Assembly (NCBI GenBank): GCA_009843725.1
Contig: VYCX01000054.1
Coordinates: forward strand, 1 to 14,975
Direction: 5' to 3'
Source: Boseongicola sp. SB0675_bin_26
GTDB taxonomy: Bacteria > Pseudomonadota > Alphaproteobacteria > Rhodobacterales > Rhodobacteraceae
DNA: 14,975 nt
The notes under the pieces were generated by a model. The model searched no databases, had not been told where the DNA came from, and worked only from the letters and a program-made list of their open reading frames with translations. A program made the translations under genes and the position numbers. Below are positions 14,556 to 14,975 of this stretch, piece by piece; positions within the stretch are counted from its first letter, which is position 1, and every line of letters starts with the position of its first letter.

Positions 14556-14975
14556 CAGGACAGCCTGGACAGCGTGCGATCAAGCCAGCCGACAAATCCC
14601 TTGGAATCTTCCGCAACCGGATCGAGGAAGGGCGCGAGGACGTCCAGCTCCGGCAATTCGTCCTTGGGACGTGGCGGCAGGTAGCGGTTGACGGGCGCCG
14701 TGCCCTGCTCGGGCATGAGCTCGATTCCGCCGCGTTCGGCGACAAGTCTGGAAACATCGCTCTCGGGATCCGAAAGGTCCCCGAAGTGTCTTGCACCGGC
14801 CGGGCAGGTGCGGACGCAGGCTGGCTGGCGGTCTTCCTCGGGCAGATTCTCGTTGTAAATGCGGTCCACGCAAAGGGTGCACTTCTTCATTACCCGTTCT
14901 TCGGGATCCATCTCCCGGGCGCCGTACGGGCAGGCCCAGGCGCAAAGTCCGCAGCCGATGCAGTCGCTCTCGTTG
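14555..14975 (-). CDS. dmsB: DMSO reductase-family iron-sulfur subunit, C-terminal part (5' end outside window)
   Basis: About 139 residues are visible; the gene runs off the right edge. It is a ferredoxin-like electron-transfer subunit with several 4Fe-4S clusters. CIGCGLCAWACPYGAR is one cluster motif, followed by MKKCTLCVDRI and ACVRTCPAGARHFGD, the DmsB/NrfC pattern. After these the C-terminal tail (VNRYLPPRPKDELPELDVLA) is extended and proline-rich, as in DmsB relatives. It links the anchor subunit to a molybdopterin catalytic subunit. It ends in a TGA overlapping the dmsC start. The number of clusters cannot be fully counted without the N-terminal half. Confidence 0.92.
   Translation of the reverse strand, partial: NESDCIGCGLCAWACPYGAREMDPEERVMKKCTLCVDRIYNENLPEEDRQPACVRTCPAGARHFGDLSDPESDVSRLVAERGGIELMPEQGTAPVNRYLPPRPKDELPELDVLAPFLDPVAEDSKGFVGWLDRTLSRLS

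Overview
The window is GC-rich (roughly 60-65% by eye) bacterial DNA. It looks like an alphaproteobacterium of the Rhodobacteraceae type. The evidence is the ETF-QO, TPR protein, ispE, long-chain prenyl synthase, DUF2007 and tRNA1(Val) methyltransferase cluster, the phaA-phaB pair and the twin-arginine signal peptide. The taxonomic call is inferred from gene content and remembered synteny, not from a search.

Layout. (1) 1-5183 is a housekeeping block: the 3' end of an electron-transfer flavoprotein:ubiquinone oxidoreductase gene, a secreted TPR protein, ispE overlapping it, a convergent long-chain polyprenyl diphosphate synthase, then a divergent DUF2007 gene overlapping a tRNA methyltransferase gene. 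ispE supplies isoprenoid precursors and the prenyl synthase builds the quinone side chain; ETF-QO reduces that quinone. A convincing intrinsic terminator lies at 5357-5389, and a small DUF465 (YdcH-like) gene follows. (2) 5630-6356 has no intact gene. It holds what I read as a frameshifted relic of a HigB/HigA-type toxin-antitoxin pair on the + strand. (3) 6357-10120, minus strand, is a tight five-gene operon: FadR-type GntR regulator, VOC (glyoxalase-fold) protein, Tat-exported NMT1/THI5-like binding protein, ABC ATPase and ABC permease. (4) 10121-10643 holds a decayed FAD-linked oxidase N-terminus. (5) 10644-11090, plus strand, encodes a deaminase strikingly like yeast cytosine deaminase. 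(6) 11091-11543 is gene-free, with a strong hairpin and a short relic resembling the N-terminal part of DUF4338/DruA-like proteins. (7) 11544-13562, minus strand, is phaA then phaB, making (R)-3-hydroxybutyryl-CoA for polyhydroxybutyrate. (8) 13659-14975, minus strand, is dmsC plus a partial dmsB, the membrane anchor and iron-sulfur subunit of a DMSO-reductase-family respiratory enzyme.

The most interesting part is 6.36-11.09 kb. A regulated importer and a cytosine-deaminase-like enzyme are transcribed away from each other and bordered by three decayed genes. I infer an accessory islet for uptake and deamination of a pyrimidine-like compound, set between core operons.
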